Assembly: GCF_013386825.1 (NCBI RefSeq) | Contig: NZ_JACARC010000043.1 | Coordinates: 54,068 to 118,067, forward strand | Length of the DNA stretch: 64,000 nt | Direction of reading: 5' to 3' | Source of the DNA: Pseudomonas sp. IPO3778 | Lineage (GTDB): Bacteria; Pseudomonadota; Gammaproteobacteria; Pseudomonadales; Pseudomonadaceae | In this document: positions 32,287 to 40,099 of the stretch, piece by piece | Layout: the number at the start of each line of letters is the position of its first letter | Position numbering within the stretch: position 1 is the first letter of the stretch | Notes under the pieces: generated by a model | What the model saw: only the letters and a program-made list of their open reading frames with translations | Database searches by the model: none | What the model was told of the DNA's origin: nothing | Translations under genes and position numbers: made by a program

Positions 32287-34120
32287 ATGGGCTTATCTCT
32301 TCGTATAGTTCCATCGGGCTTCTTGATTCGCGCTCTGTAAGGGGGCGTCCGTCTTTGAAATGAGATCTTGCTCGAACAGCGGTACCTTTTATTTTTGTTT
32401 TCAACTCTGATATTAAAGGGCGTAAGTCTTCTTTACCAAACTCGCTAGTGGCAAGCAAAAAATTCCTTTGATGGTAAAAAGGCCATGTACTTTTGAATTC
32501 CGGGATAAATGGAATTAATGCAGCGCTTTCATCAACGCAGCGAAGGTATATGAAGATCGCAGCTCCCTCTGCTTGAAGAACGTCCGCCTGTATTTTCGCG
32601 GATGCGTACTGCAGAATTTCTTCACTTTTGTAGCGATTCTTTGCGAGCAATAACCAAAGATGAAAATTTTGCCAGGAGTGAATGGACTTCTCATCATCCA
32701 TCAAGTATTGCGTAATTTTACCGAGATCATCTTCCGTTAAGTTTAGGGCTGAAAGAAGACGGCAGTATTGGTCTGTAGAGGCAGCGTGGTCTTCTAAAGT
32801 TTCTATCAGTAGCAGTTTAAGATCATCTGAAATCTCCGTATGGACATCAAAGAGCTTTGCTTCGCTTAGTTGAATTAGACGATTTACCGCAAACCGAAAC
32901 TGTCGTGACTGAGTTTGCTTGTTGTCTATGCAGTCTTTCAGCAACTGATATATATACTTTGCCGATCGAGCTATAACTCTCCTGCTTCTGGAGCGCCACA
33001 TGCTGTCGATTGTAAGTGTTCTATCGTCGGTAGTCGGGAAGTTTTCGGCAATTTCGGATTCTGGAGTATCCTTCGTAAGGATCGCGGTTTTTCCTGAGTT
33101 AATATTCATTCCGAGTTTCCGAAGCTGATTTATTAAATCTGTAAGTGCTTTTTTAGCTGTTCGCGGTGAAGAGCAAATTATCCTGATGTCATCCACATAC
33201 CGATAGTAGTCGTATCCCAAAGCCACCATGTTCTGGTCAACTGAGTTTAGTACTATGTTGGCAATGAAAGAAGAGGCATCTCTATTTTGAGGGAGACCAT
33301 GCTTCTCGTTGTACCCCCATCTTGTCAGAAGAGTACAGAGAGTATGTACTGCATTTCGAATTAAAGTCTTTTCCGGCCCTGATGCTTTCACTTGTTCAAG
33401 CATCGTTTCGAATGCTGTACTTATGGCCGCCAGGGAAATATTCTCAAAATAGTTAATCAGGTCGGTGACTAGCAACGATTGGTCGTTAGAAAGTGCTGTT
33501 TTAGTTACGCCCTCGAAGGTTTTCCATAAGTCGATTCGACTTTTGAATATATATTTCTCAGAGGCTCGCCTTTTGTTATACCGATGACCCAGCACACGAT
33601 GGGATAATAGCGGATCATAAAACGGTATCAAATAAGAGCATATTGCTTGATATATAAAACGATCATAGAAGTCCGTCTCTAATGAATATCGAACTCCTAG
33701 ACCCTTTTTAGGAATGTCATACGCCTGTCTTTCACTGCCTAAGTAACGCCCATTCTCCTCAAGTAAGAGAGACTTTAATGTGTCGTGCAGTTGCGGTTTA
33801 TTTGAAAACAAGTCCTGGTGCTGGAGTACATCAACAAACCAGTCGTCGCGCATATCTTGGTTTAAGTGTTGTAATACCGAATCGATGTCAATGGGAAATG
33901 CCAGCAGCTCAAGGGAGTCTTTATTGGCTAAGATTACAAGCTTTTTGGAGGTTGACTCTTTGAATAAGATGCTTAGTTTTTTCCGAAATATATTATCTTT
34001 AAGCAGTGCTTTGTTGTTCTGTATCTCTGACAACAACAAGTCTAACGTAAGATGAAGTGGATCGCCTTCACAGAGGGCTGTGATCTCGCCGCTCTTTTCG
34101 GAAGCAATTTCTGTTTCCAT
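32279..34120 (-). CDS. Reverse transcriptase of the UG/defence-associated (DRT-like) kind
   Basis: The 613-residue protein has the RT core: VTDLINYFENI (motif A, Asp220), GLPQNRDASSFIANI (275-289), the catalytic YRYVDDIRI (YVDD at 308-311) and LGMNINSGKTAIL. A ~150-residue N-terminal extension and a ~240-residue helical C-terminal extension are not typical of group II intron or retron RTs but fit the UG/Abi RT class. No maturase, endonuclease or intron RNA features are seen. It heads a two-gene operon with the polymerase-like gene, next to Hachiman. I cannot place it in a named DRT type. Confidence 0.82.
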   Translation of the reverse strand: METEIASEKSGEITALCEGDPLHLTLDLLLSEIQNNKALLKDNIFRKKLSILFKESTSKKLVILANKDSLELLAFPIDIDSVLQHLNQDMRDDWFVDVLQHQDLFSNKPQLHDTLKSLLLEENGRYLGSERQAYDIPKKGLGVRYSLETDFYDRFIYQAICSYLIPFYDPLLSHRVLGHRYNKRRASEKYIFKSRIDLWKTFEGVTKTALSNDQSLLVTDLINYFENISLAAISTAFETMLEQVKASGPEKTLIRNAVHTLCTLLTRWGYNEKHGLPQNRDASSFIANIVLNSVDQNMVALGYDYYRYVDDIRIICSSPRTAKKALTDLINQLRKLGMNINSGKTAILTKDTPESEIAENFPTTDDRTLTIDSMWRSRSRRVIARSAKYIYQLLKDCIDNKQTQSRQFRFAVNRLIQLSEAKLFDVHTEISDDLKLLLIETLEDHAASTDQYCRLLSALNLTEDDLGKITQYLMDDEKSIHSWQNFHLWLLLAKNRYKSEEILQYASAKIQADVLQAEGAAIFIYLRCVDESAALIPFIPEFKSTWPFYHQRNFLLATSEFGKEDLRPLISELKTKIKGTAVRARSHFKDGRPLTERESRSPMELYEEISPYD

Positions 34121-34875
34121 ACTTCAATCCTTGATAGTTGTGGTAGTGCAGCAAAATCACCCATCTATATTGCTATTTATTCACGCCACAAATTAGACCT
34201 CGTTGATTCTTGTGGCGATGCGTGAAAATGCTGCGAGATCGCGTTTATCCGAATCTTCCGGCGAAGTCTACTTGGTAGCATGTCCGCTGGCGTATTGCCA
34301 CAGGAATACGAAGAAGCATTGAGGCTAAAATTTTCTGTCCAAACGTGGCTCCTCCGGTGTAGTGACACCCGGCAATGTCGTCGGGAGTGTGGCACGCGAT
34401 GGCGTCTATAACCGTCTGACCTGAATCGCTACTGATTTTGTACACACCTTGAAGGTCAGCTACTGGCCGGGGGCTGCCGCTCGCTTATGGCCGCAATCGC
34501 CCAAAGCGGACAGCGATCCCCAATACATACTCTGTCCCTTTTCTGCGTAGCGCTGCTTCACGTTGCGCTCCCCGAGATGATCAGGTGCTGTCAATGAGGT
34601 TGGTATGGACGCGTTTCGATACAAGCCGATCTGGAGCCTCACGGGATTGATGTACGCCTCGACCTGCGTTCCCGGCAACCCTTCGCGTTAACTACATTGC
34701 GCTGCATCTCTGGAAATACAATTGAGCCTGGAAACAAGGGGGCTATCAGCGGTCCAGTTGACACCAGTACCTTTTTTTAGCGTACCGTAGTGGCTATCCA
34801 CCATTACTCGGCTACCCGGCCTTGGGTTGACCGCGGAGCTGGCTCCCAGCCCTTATCTTAGGATGACCCGCACTC
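34121..34875. other. 755-bp gap between the reverse transcriptase and hamA
   Basis: It holds the divergent promoter region of the RT operon (AAGGA lies 8 bp before the RT start on the minus strand) and of hamA. Frames at 34245-34445 and 34460-34678 lack ribosome-binding sites and recognisable domains. A hairpin is at 34184-34217. The segment 34476-34513 is a partial inverted match to 38813-38851 on the other side of hamAB. Confidence 0.6.
34184..34217. other. Hairpin upstream of the reverse-transcriptase operon
   Basis: CGCCACAA and TTGTGGCG form an 8-bp perfect stem with an 18-nt loop, 64 bp upstream of the RT start codon. It could be an operator, a leader hairpin or part of an RNA paired with the RT. 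No T-run. Confidence 0.4.
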
Positions 34876-35670
34876 ATGGATGATCTTGGTTTCGACTTCA
34901 TTAACGCTGTTCAGTGGTTCCCGCACGAGCAGGAGCAGCCGTACGTGCTGGTCAGGATGACTACCCAGCAGGTGGCGCTTTTGGAGGCGGCCATCGCCGA
35001 GCCATTGCGTCGCTGTTACATCACCGATGATGTTCTTCACGCTGCGGCGGATCGCCATGGGCTCACTCTTTCGGATGTTCTGGCGAGCAAGCTTCCGGAT
35101 GCCGGCGCAACCATGGCGGGAGATTTTGGCGAGGTGCTCGGTTATTTTTACCAGTCCGCCAAGGAGTATCCGGGTGCCGCCATAGGCCCGAAGAAATGGC
35201 GGCTCAAGCAGGACAGAACCAAACCGGCCCCCAAGTCGGATGTCGTTCACTTCATCATGCCCCATCGCCCAGCTGCCAGTGCTGATGACCAAGTGCTTTG
35301 TGCTGAGGTAAAGGTCAAATCCACCGGCGCTCCATCAGACCCAATCGGCTCTGCTATCACAGACTGCGCAAAAGATCGCACCAGCCGGCTCGCGAGCACA
35401 CTGGTGTGGCTACGTGAGCGCGCCATCACTGAGGATCTCGGTGACGTCGACATTCCGCTTCTCAACCGGTTTATCAACGCGGTTGATTATCCGCCAGCGG
35501 CCCTGCGATACAGGGCCGTTGCCGTTATCTGTGAGAACTTTGTCACTGCTGAGCTGAACAATGCGCCCGCCACGGCCAGTGACGAGTACACACTCGTGGT
35601 GATCTCAGTGCCGAATCTGCACACCACCTACAACGCAGCTTTTGCAGCTGCGCGGGCTTCGGTGCTTTGA
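34876..35670 (+). CDS. hamA: HamA, Hachiman anti-phage nuclease (DUF1837)
   Basis: The 264-residue protein has a DUF1837/HamA domain with a PD-(D/E)xK-type nuclease core: Glu86 in MAGDFGEVLGYFYQ, Asp122 in KSDVVHF and Glu144/Lys146 in CAEVKVKS. The next gene is a large helicase, giving the Hachiman pair known from defence islands. HamA is the DNA-degrading effector held inactive by HamB until infection. Assignment rests on motif order and gene pairing. The stop is 1 bp before the hamB ATG. Confidence 0.82.
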   Translation: MDDLGFDFINAVQWFPHEQEQPYVLVRMTTQQVALLEAAIAEPLRRCYITDDVLHAAADRHGLTLSDVLASKLPDAGATMAGDFGEVLGYFYQSAKEYPGAAIGPKKWRLKQDRTKPAPKSDVVHFIMPHRPAASADDQVLCAEVKVKSTGAPSDPIGSAITDCAKDRTSRLASTLVWLRERAITEDLGDVDIPLLNRFINAVDYPPAALRYRAVAVICENFVTAELNNAPATASDEYTLVVISVPNLHTTYNAAFAAARASVL

Positions 35671-35671
35671 T

Positions 35672-38656
35672 ATGAGAGCCTCCCTCCAGACTTGGATTAA
35701 CGATGCAGACATGGCCCGGCACCTGGGTCAGTTTTCCGTAGCTGCATTACCCATTGAGCTTGCTCAGATCGGGAATCGCCTTGCCGACTATTACATCTCG
35801 CTCGTGGGAGAGCTGTTCGACGGAATTCACTCCACGAATACCCCAAGCGACGACTGGGCACAGCTGGGCAATGCCTTCCTCCAATTTTCGACAGAGACTC
35901 CGGCTGAGCAGGTTGAAGCGTTGGGTATCTCGAAGGATGAAGCTGCGCTGTTTGCCGCAGCAGCGTTCTACTTTGGCGACTTTCCAGCGTCGGCCTGCCT
36001 GGCCATGCGTCAGTCGACTCGGCCGACTGATCCACAAAGCCCATGGGCGGCGTGCTATGACTTCCTGGCCCGCCCGAGCAACCTAGGATCTCAGACTGCC
36101 ATCGAGGTCCGGGAGCATCTGCGCAGCGGCGACCTATTCGGTCTTAGCGACAACGTAGAGGCGAGCGCCACTGAGGCACAAAGCGCATTAGCGGATGGGC
36201 CGCATACGTGGGTTGCAGCGGTCTTGCTCAGTCGACTGCTGGCTCGTTTCGAGGCATCGAATATTCGGGCTGTGCTGCCAGATGGAGCGAATACTTTTTG
36301 GACGCCTCTAATCAACTCTTTCATCGAACGCAAACCATCGACCTGGGAGTTCTTCCCCTCCCAGATACAGGCGATTGAAAGGGGATTGCTCGGCAACGCC
36401 GAAAGCTATTCCTTGCAGATGCCTACGGGGGCCGGCAAAACCACGCTCTGCGAGACCTTGCTGTACTGGCACCTGAAGCGTAACCCGACCCACGTCGCGA
36501 TCATGATCGTGCCGTACCGGTCGCTGGCTTCGGAGCTTCGCCATTCTCTGGTACGTCAGCTAAACAGCCTGGGGATCGCGGCGCGCTGCGCGTATGGCGG
36601 GACGATTCCGTCGGGAGACGAGGTGCATGGGCTCGATCACATAAACGCGCTTATCGCGACCCCTGAGTCGCTGTCCGGAATTCTCAGTGCTGACCCAGCG
36701 TTCGCCCAGCGGATATCGCTGGTCATTTGCGATGAAGGGCATTTGCTCGATAGCTCCGGCAGGGGTGTTGGTCTGGAGCTATTACTGGCGCGGATGAAGG
36801 CCCGCCAAGTCAATCCGATCCGCTTCGTTTTCATGTCGGCCATCATCCCGAACATCGAAGAAATCAACGCATGGCTTGGAGGCGATGAGGACACCGTCAT
36901 CAGAAGCACCTATCGACCGGCGATCGCCGAATTTTCCGTCCTTCGATCCGATGGTAGTGGAGTGGGCAAGTCCGTTCGTCTAGATATGCACCCCCATGCT
37001 CAGCAACGGCAGTACTCGATCCATGGCTTCTTGGATCGGAACACCTTCCAGTACGTGAACGCACGCACGGGGCGCACGAAGACCTATGGCTTCTCATCAA
37101 CCAAGACTCTGGCTGTCGCCGCCGCCCGGAAAGTCTTGTCGATGGGAACCACGGCGATATTCGCCGCAAACAAGCGCGGTGATCAGGGGGCGATCGGTTT
37201 GGCGGAAGAGCTCATCAAGCAGTTGGAGTGTCCATTACTTTTACCCAAGCCCATTGATCATGCAGATCTTGAAGCGCTGCGCACGCGCGTCGACTACCTC
37301 GAAACTGAATTTGGTGCAGATTGGATAGGTACGAGGTCGCTGAGCAATGGTGCTGTGCTGCACCACGGTGACATCCCTCAGGAGACTCGAGAGGTTTTGG
37401 AGGAGCTCCTGCGGGATCGGCGAGTCCAACTGGTCATCTGTACCAGTACGCTCGCGGAAGGGGTAAACCTACCGATCCGCTCGCTCGTTCTGTATTCGGT
37501 GCAGCGCCGCATTGGCAGCGGGCGACCCGAGAACATGCTCGCCCGTGACATCAAGAACCTGGTTGGTCGAGCCGGTCGTGCCGGCGCCAATACCAGAGGG
37601 TTGGTGATCTGTGCGAATCCTGATCAGTGGCGGTTGGTTCTCCCCGTCGCTACTGCGGGGGCAGGAGAGCCCGTCAAGGGCTCATTGCGCACCTTGATTG
37701 GAGAGCTTGAGCACTTCCTGAGAACCCACAGTATCGCGCTCGACAATCAGTTTTTGGAACGCCAGCCTGACAGTCATCCGCTCATCGATGGCGTGGATGC
37801 AACGCTCATTGAGCTGATCGCGGAAGAGATCGGGGACGCTGAGTTTATAAGGTTGGCTACCGACCTATCTGACCATACGTTTGCTGCCTACCAGCTTCCA
37901 GCTGGTTCCGCCGTCACGCTTCGTACGGTCTTTGAGTTGCGCGCCCGGCGTCTGATTGCGCTCAGGGCAGATGGCAAGATCGCTTGGCTTCAAGATACTG
38001 GAGCCAAGGTGCGCCTTCTGGATTTCGTCGAACAGGTTCTGTTGCCGAGCAGGGCAGATTGGGCGAGCCCAATAGACCCTGCTTCGGACGATCTCCTTTC
38101 AGCGATGCTGGAATGGGCGTGGCAGGATACAGAGCTCAAGTCAGATGTGCGTGTGGCATTCAGGCTGGACAATGATCAGGATCTTGAAACAGTCAAACCC
38201 AAGTTCTTCGGGATCATTCGGCAGTGGGTACGTGGTACAACGTACGCCGAGATCGCCCAATCAACGCGGATGGAAGTTGACGAGATCCTTGGGATACACA
38301 CGCGCGCGATCACGTATTCGTTGCAAACACTAGTCGAACAAGGCGTTTCGCTTCTTGCCCGACTATTGCTCGAACGTGGGATTGCGGTGAACGAAGGGGT
38401 AGCTGCATTCGTCGAGTATCTCAAGTTTGGTGCGCCCTCACGTTTCGGAGTCCTGCTTGCTAATGGTGGGGTACGGCATCGAAAAGCGTACGTCGCACTG
38501 GGTAATGCGATACAAGCTTTAACCCCTGCTGTCCAACCCGCGACTGCCAAGGCTGTGGCGCTACGGTCACTTGAGAGTTATCCAGATGGCTGGCGTAACG
38601 CGCTAGGTGAATTCGTCTACTCCAACACCCTGAAGGATCTTGGCAGGGTGGGCTAG
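35672..38656 (+). CDS. hamB: HamB, Hachiman superfamily 2 helicase
   Basis: The 994-residue helicase has Walker A MPTGAGKTTLCE near residue 250, a DEGH box (VICDEGHLLDSSG, near 354), motif III FMSAI, and motifs V/VI (TSTLAEGVNLPIRSLV; NLVGRAGRAG). About 230 residues of helical sequence precede the helicase, and a ~330-residue C-terminal part follows. The start at 35672 (MRASLQTWINDADM) follows the hamA stop by 1 bp. In Hachiman, HamB senses damaged or abnormal DNA and releases HamA. Confidence 0.85.
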   Translation: MRASLQTWINDADMARHLGQFSVAALPIELAQIGNRLADYYISLVGELFDGIHSTNTPSDDWAQLGNAFLQFSTETPAEQVEALGISKDEAALFAAAAFYFGDFPASACLAMRQSTRPTDPQSPWAACYDFLARPSNLGSQTAIEVREHLRSGDLFGLSDNVEASATEAQSALADGPHTWVAAVLLSRLLARFEASNIRAVLPDGANTFWTPLINSFIERKPSTWEFFPSQIQAIERGLLGNAESYSLQMPTGAGKTTLCETLLYWHLKRNPTHVAIMIVPYRSLASELRHSLVRQLNSLGIAARCAYGGTIPSGDEVHGLDHINALIATPESLSGILSADPAFAQRISLVICDEGHLLDSSGRGVGLELLLARMKARQVNPIRFVFMSAIIPNIEEINAWLGGDEDTVIRSTYRPAIAEFSVLRSDGSGVGKSVRLDMHPHAQQRQYSIHGFLDRNTFQYVNARTGRTKTYGFSSTKTLAVAAARKVLSMGTTAIFAANKRGDQGAIGLAEELIKQLECPLLLPKPIDHADLEALRTRVDYLETEFGADWIGTRSLSNGAVLHHGDIPQETREVLEELLRDRRVQLVICTSTLAEGVNLPIRSLVLYSVQRRIGSGRPENMLARDIKNLVGRAGRAGANTRGLVICANPDQWRLVLPVATAGAGEPVKGSLRTLIGELEHFLRTHSIALDNQFLERQPDSHPLIDGVDATLIELIAEEIGDAEFIRLATDLSDHTFAAYQLPAGSAVTLRTVFELRARRLIALRADGKIAWLQDTGAKVRLLDFVEQVLLPSRADWASPIDPASDDLLSAMLEWAWQDTELKSDVRVAFRLDNDQDLETVKPKFFGIIRQWVRGTTYAEIAQSTRMEVDEILGIHTRAITYSLQTLVEQGVSLLARLLLERGIAVNEGVAAFVEYLKFGAPSRFGVLLANGGVRHRKAYVALGNAIQALTPAVQPATAKAVALRSLESYPDGWRNALGEFVYSNTLKDLGRVG

Positions 38657-39162
38657 ACCGACACTGATGCGTATTGGTAACGGCTTTGCAAGATTGTGGG
38701 CTCAGTGACAAGACCAAAAAGAGCTATTCAGGCGGGGTCTGTGCATCCTGGAGGAGGATAGTTGCTCAGGTTTCCAGTACAGAAAAGGGGGACAGATTAT
38801 TTACTGGGATCACTGTCCGTTTCTGGCCGATGGCAGCCATTTTGCGTTGGCTGACACATCCCATTAGGGCTGCCACCACTAACTGAAAACTGCAAGTCGG
38901 CGCGAACGCAAATGACTGTTTAAGTCGGATGCACACCTTCTGAAAGCGGTTCAACTGCTTAACGAGCATTCCAACCGCTGGTGTAACGAGTCGTAATCCA
39001 TTCGTATGAATATGATTTTTAGGTTATGGCCCTACGAACAATCATAGCTAGTCATTTTGCTGCCGGAAGCTTCACAGGCACGAGCACCATGTATGCCAGT
39101 GTGTATGCCTTGAATCCTCGAAGCACCTAAACCTCAATGATTACTTGAACATTACAATCACG
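38657..39162. other. 506-bp non-coding right end of island A
   Basis: No convincing gene is present. The stretch holds a fragment with GGGGGACAGATTATTT and CTGTCCGTTTCTGG, which resembles degraded transposon-associated sequence, and two integrase arm-like decamers at 39088-39109. It ends at the middle att-like copy. Confidence 0.6.
39088..39109. repeat. Integrase arm-type repeats, right end of island A
   Basis: TGTGTATGCC (39100-39109) is identical to the decamers at the integrase start (22235, and 22277 inverted). CATGTATGCC at 39088 is a near copy. They lie 54 bp before the middle att-like site. Confidence 0.6.
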
Positions 39163-39190
39163 TTCAAACGTCCCCGGCCCACCAAATTAC
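39163..39190. repeat. Middle att-like copy of the tmRNA 3' end
   Basis: TTCAAACG, TCCCCGGCCCACC, AAATTAC compares with TTCAAATCC, CCCCGGCTCCACC, AAATAC at ssrA, differing at a few positions. It marks the probable right end of island A and left end of island B. Confidence 0.65.
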
Positions 39191-39201
39191 GAATCACCAC
39201 C

Positions 39202-39224
39202 AAAACCCGCCTTGTGCGGGTTTT
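39202..39224 (+). terminator. Terminator next to the middle att copy
   Basis: AAAACCCGC and GCGGGTTTT form a 9-bp stem with a CTTGT loop and a T-run. It is identical in stem and loop to 47020-47042 and probably descends from an original ssrA terminator. Confidence 0.8.
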
Positions 39225-39356
39225 GTTGTTTCTGGAGCCCTGAAAACACGCCACCGAATGACCCTTCGGATTTTTCCTGCAAAACGGCGCGCCCTGCGTG
39301 AACTGGCGCGAGTCACCCCACGAAGTTAGCCTTCCCTGGTTGCTGCTCATCAGCGA

Positions 39357-39545
39357 CCGGCTTTGACAGGCCGAAAAGTGTAACCTTTCACTCCCCTTGA
39401 TAAGTCGGCATGCTTCGCGCATTCCGCCTCGTTCATGGCGGCTGTGCGTGGGGCATCTTCGGGTGCGCCGGGTTCCTACACTTCCGGTCTGTCAACCCGC
39501 GTACAGCTGCCACCCACACCTGTTTGACAGCAGGGGATGGCAGCT
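39357..39545 (+). ncRNA. P4 CI-RNA-like immunity leader, copy 2
   Basis: Hairpin A is CCGGC (39357) with loop TTTGACAG (39362-39369) and GCCG. Segment B is CTGTCAAC (39489-39496), with the hairpin CGGGTT (39469) / AACCCG (39494). Hairpin C has loop TTTGACAG (39523-39530) within CCTG/CAGG on the AGCTGCCA (39505) / TGGCAGCT (39538) stem. B matches seven of eight loop bases by complement. The loop sequence differs from copies 1 and 3. It lies upstream of a DUF6124 gene and has no intrinsic terminator between A and B. Confidence 0.7.
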
Positions 39546-39571
39546 CCCGTCACCAGTGTAGGAGCGTCACC

Positions 39572-39859
39572 ATGAAAAAGATCACTCCCAATCCGCCATG
39601 CTCGGGCCAATCCGGCACGGATATCTTCTGTATCGCCCAAGACATCGACCCTGAAACCCTGCTGGTACAAGCCTGCGAAACTCTAGCTTCGCTGAACGCG
39701 CTCACTACTGATCTGGCCTTCGAGTTTGATGGTGCGTTTCGCCATAAGCTTCTGGCCACACAACAATTGAGTGTCTTGAGTGAGTTGCTGGTGACGCGTG
39801 CACTGGACATTCTTGTGCCGACAGCAGATTCAAAAGCTGCCGCAGGAACAGCTTCCTAG
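39572..39859 (+). CDS. DUF6124 family protein, island copy
   Basis: The 95-residue Pseudomonas-type protein starts MKKITPNPPCSGQSGTDIFC and contains the family core DIDPETLLVQACETLASLNA and a second helix ending ELLVTRALDILVP. GGAG lies upstream of the ATG. Its paralogue at 47394 differs at about ten residues. Function unknown. It is the first gene after immunity leader copy 2. Confidence 0.82.
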   Translation: MKKITPNPPCSGQSGTDIFCIAQDIDPETLLVQACETLASLNALTTDLAFEFDGAFRHKLLATQQLSVLSELLVTRALDILVPTADSKAAAGTAS

Positions 39860-40099
39860 CACTAAAAATAGCGACCAACTGGAGCGCGCCAAAAAGTCAA
39901 AAAAGGTGGGCGGCCATTTCTTCGAGAATAAATCCGCCTCCTTTTTCCGACGGCCCCGACTTATCTTACTTACAGCTTGAGCCACCATAATCTGATCTTC
40001 CCCCGTGCCATCATCAAACAAGGTACATTTACGCCCATCGAGCATGATCAGCAGTGCCGGAATGGAGCGACCAGGCCGGTTTGAAAGGGAATTGGGGTT

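Larger units (their letters stand above)
39163..39859. repeat. Left copy of a ~0.7-kb direct repeat flanking island B
   Basis: It contains, in order, an att-like core, a CCCGC/GCGGG terminator, a P4-like immunity leader (copy 2) and a DUF6124 gene. The same order is at 46982-47681. The DUF6124 products are about 90% identical by eye, while the leaders differ in their specificity loops. Confidence 0.8.

Noticed and set aside
32279..34120. Group II intron or retron as the source of the reverse transcriptase
   Set aside because: There is no maturase or endonuclease domain and no intron domain V-like sequence nearby. The long helical C-terminus and coupling to a polymerase gene do not fit a retron.
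34245..34678. Two short minus-strand frames in the RT-hamA gap
   Set aside because: No start signals or domains. They may be gene fragments but cannot be supported.
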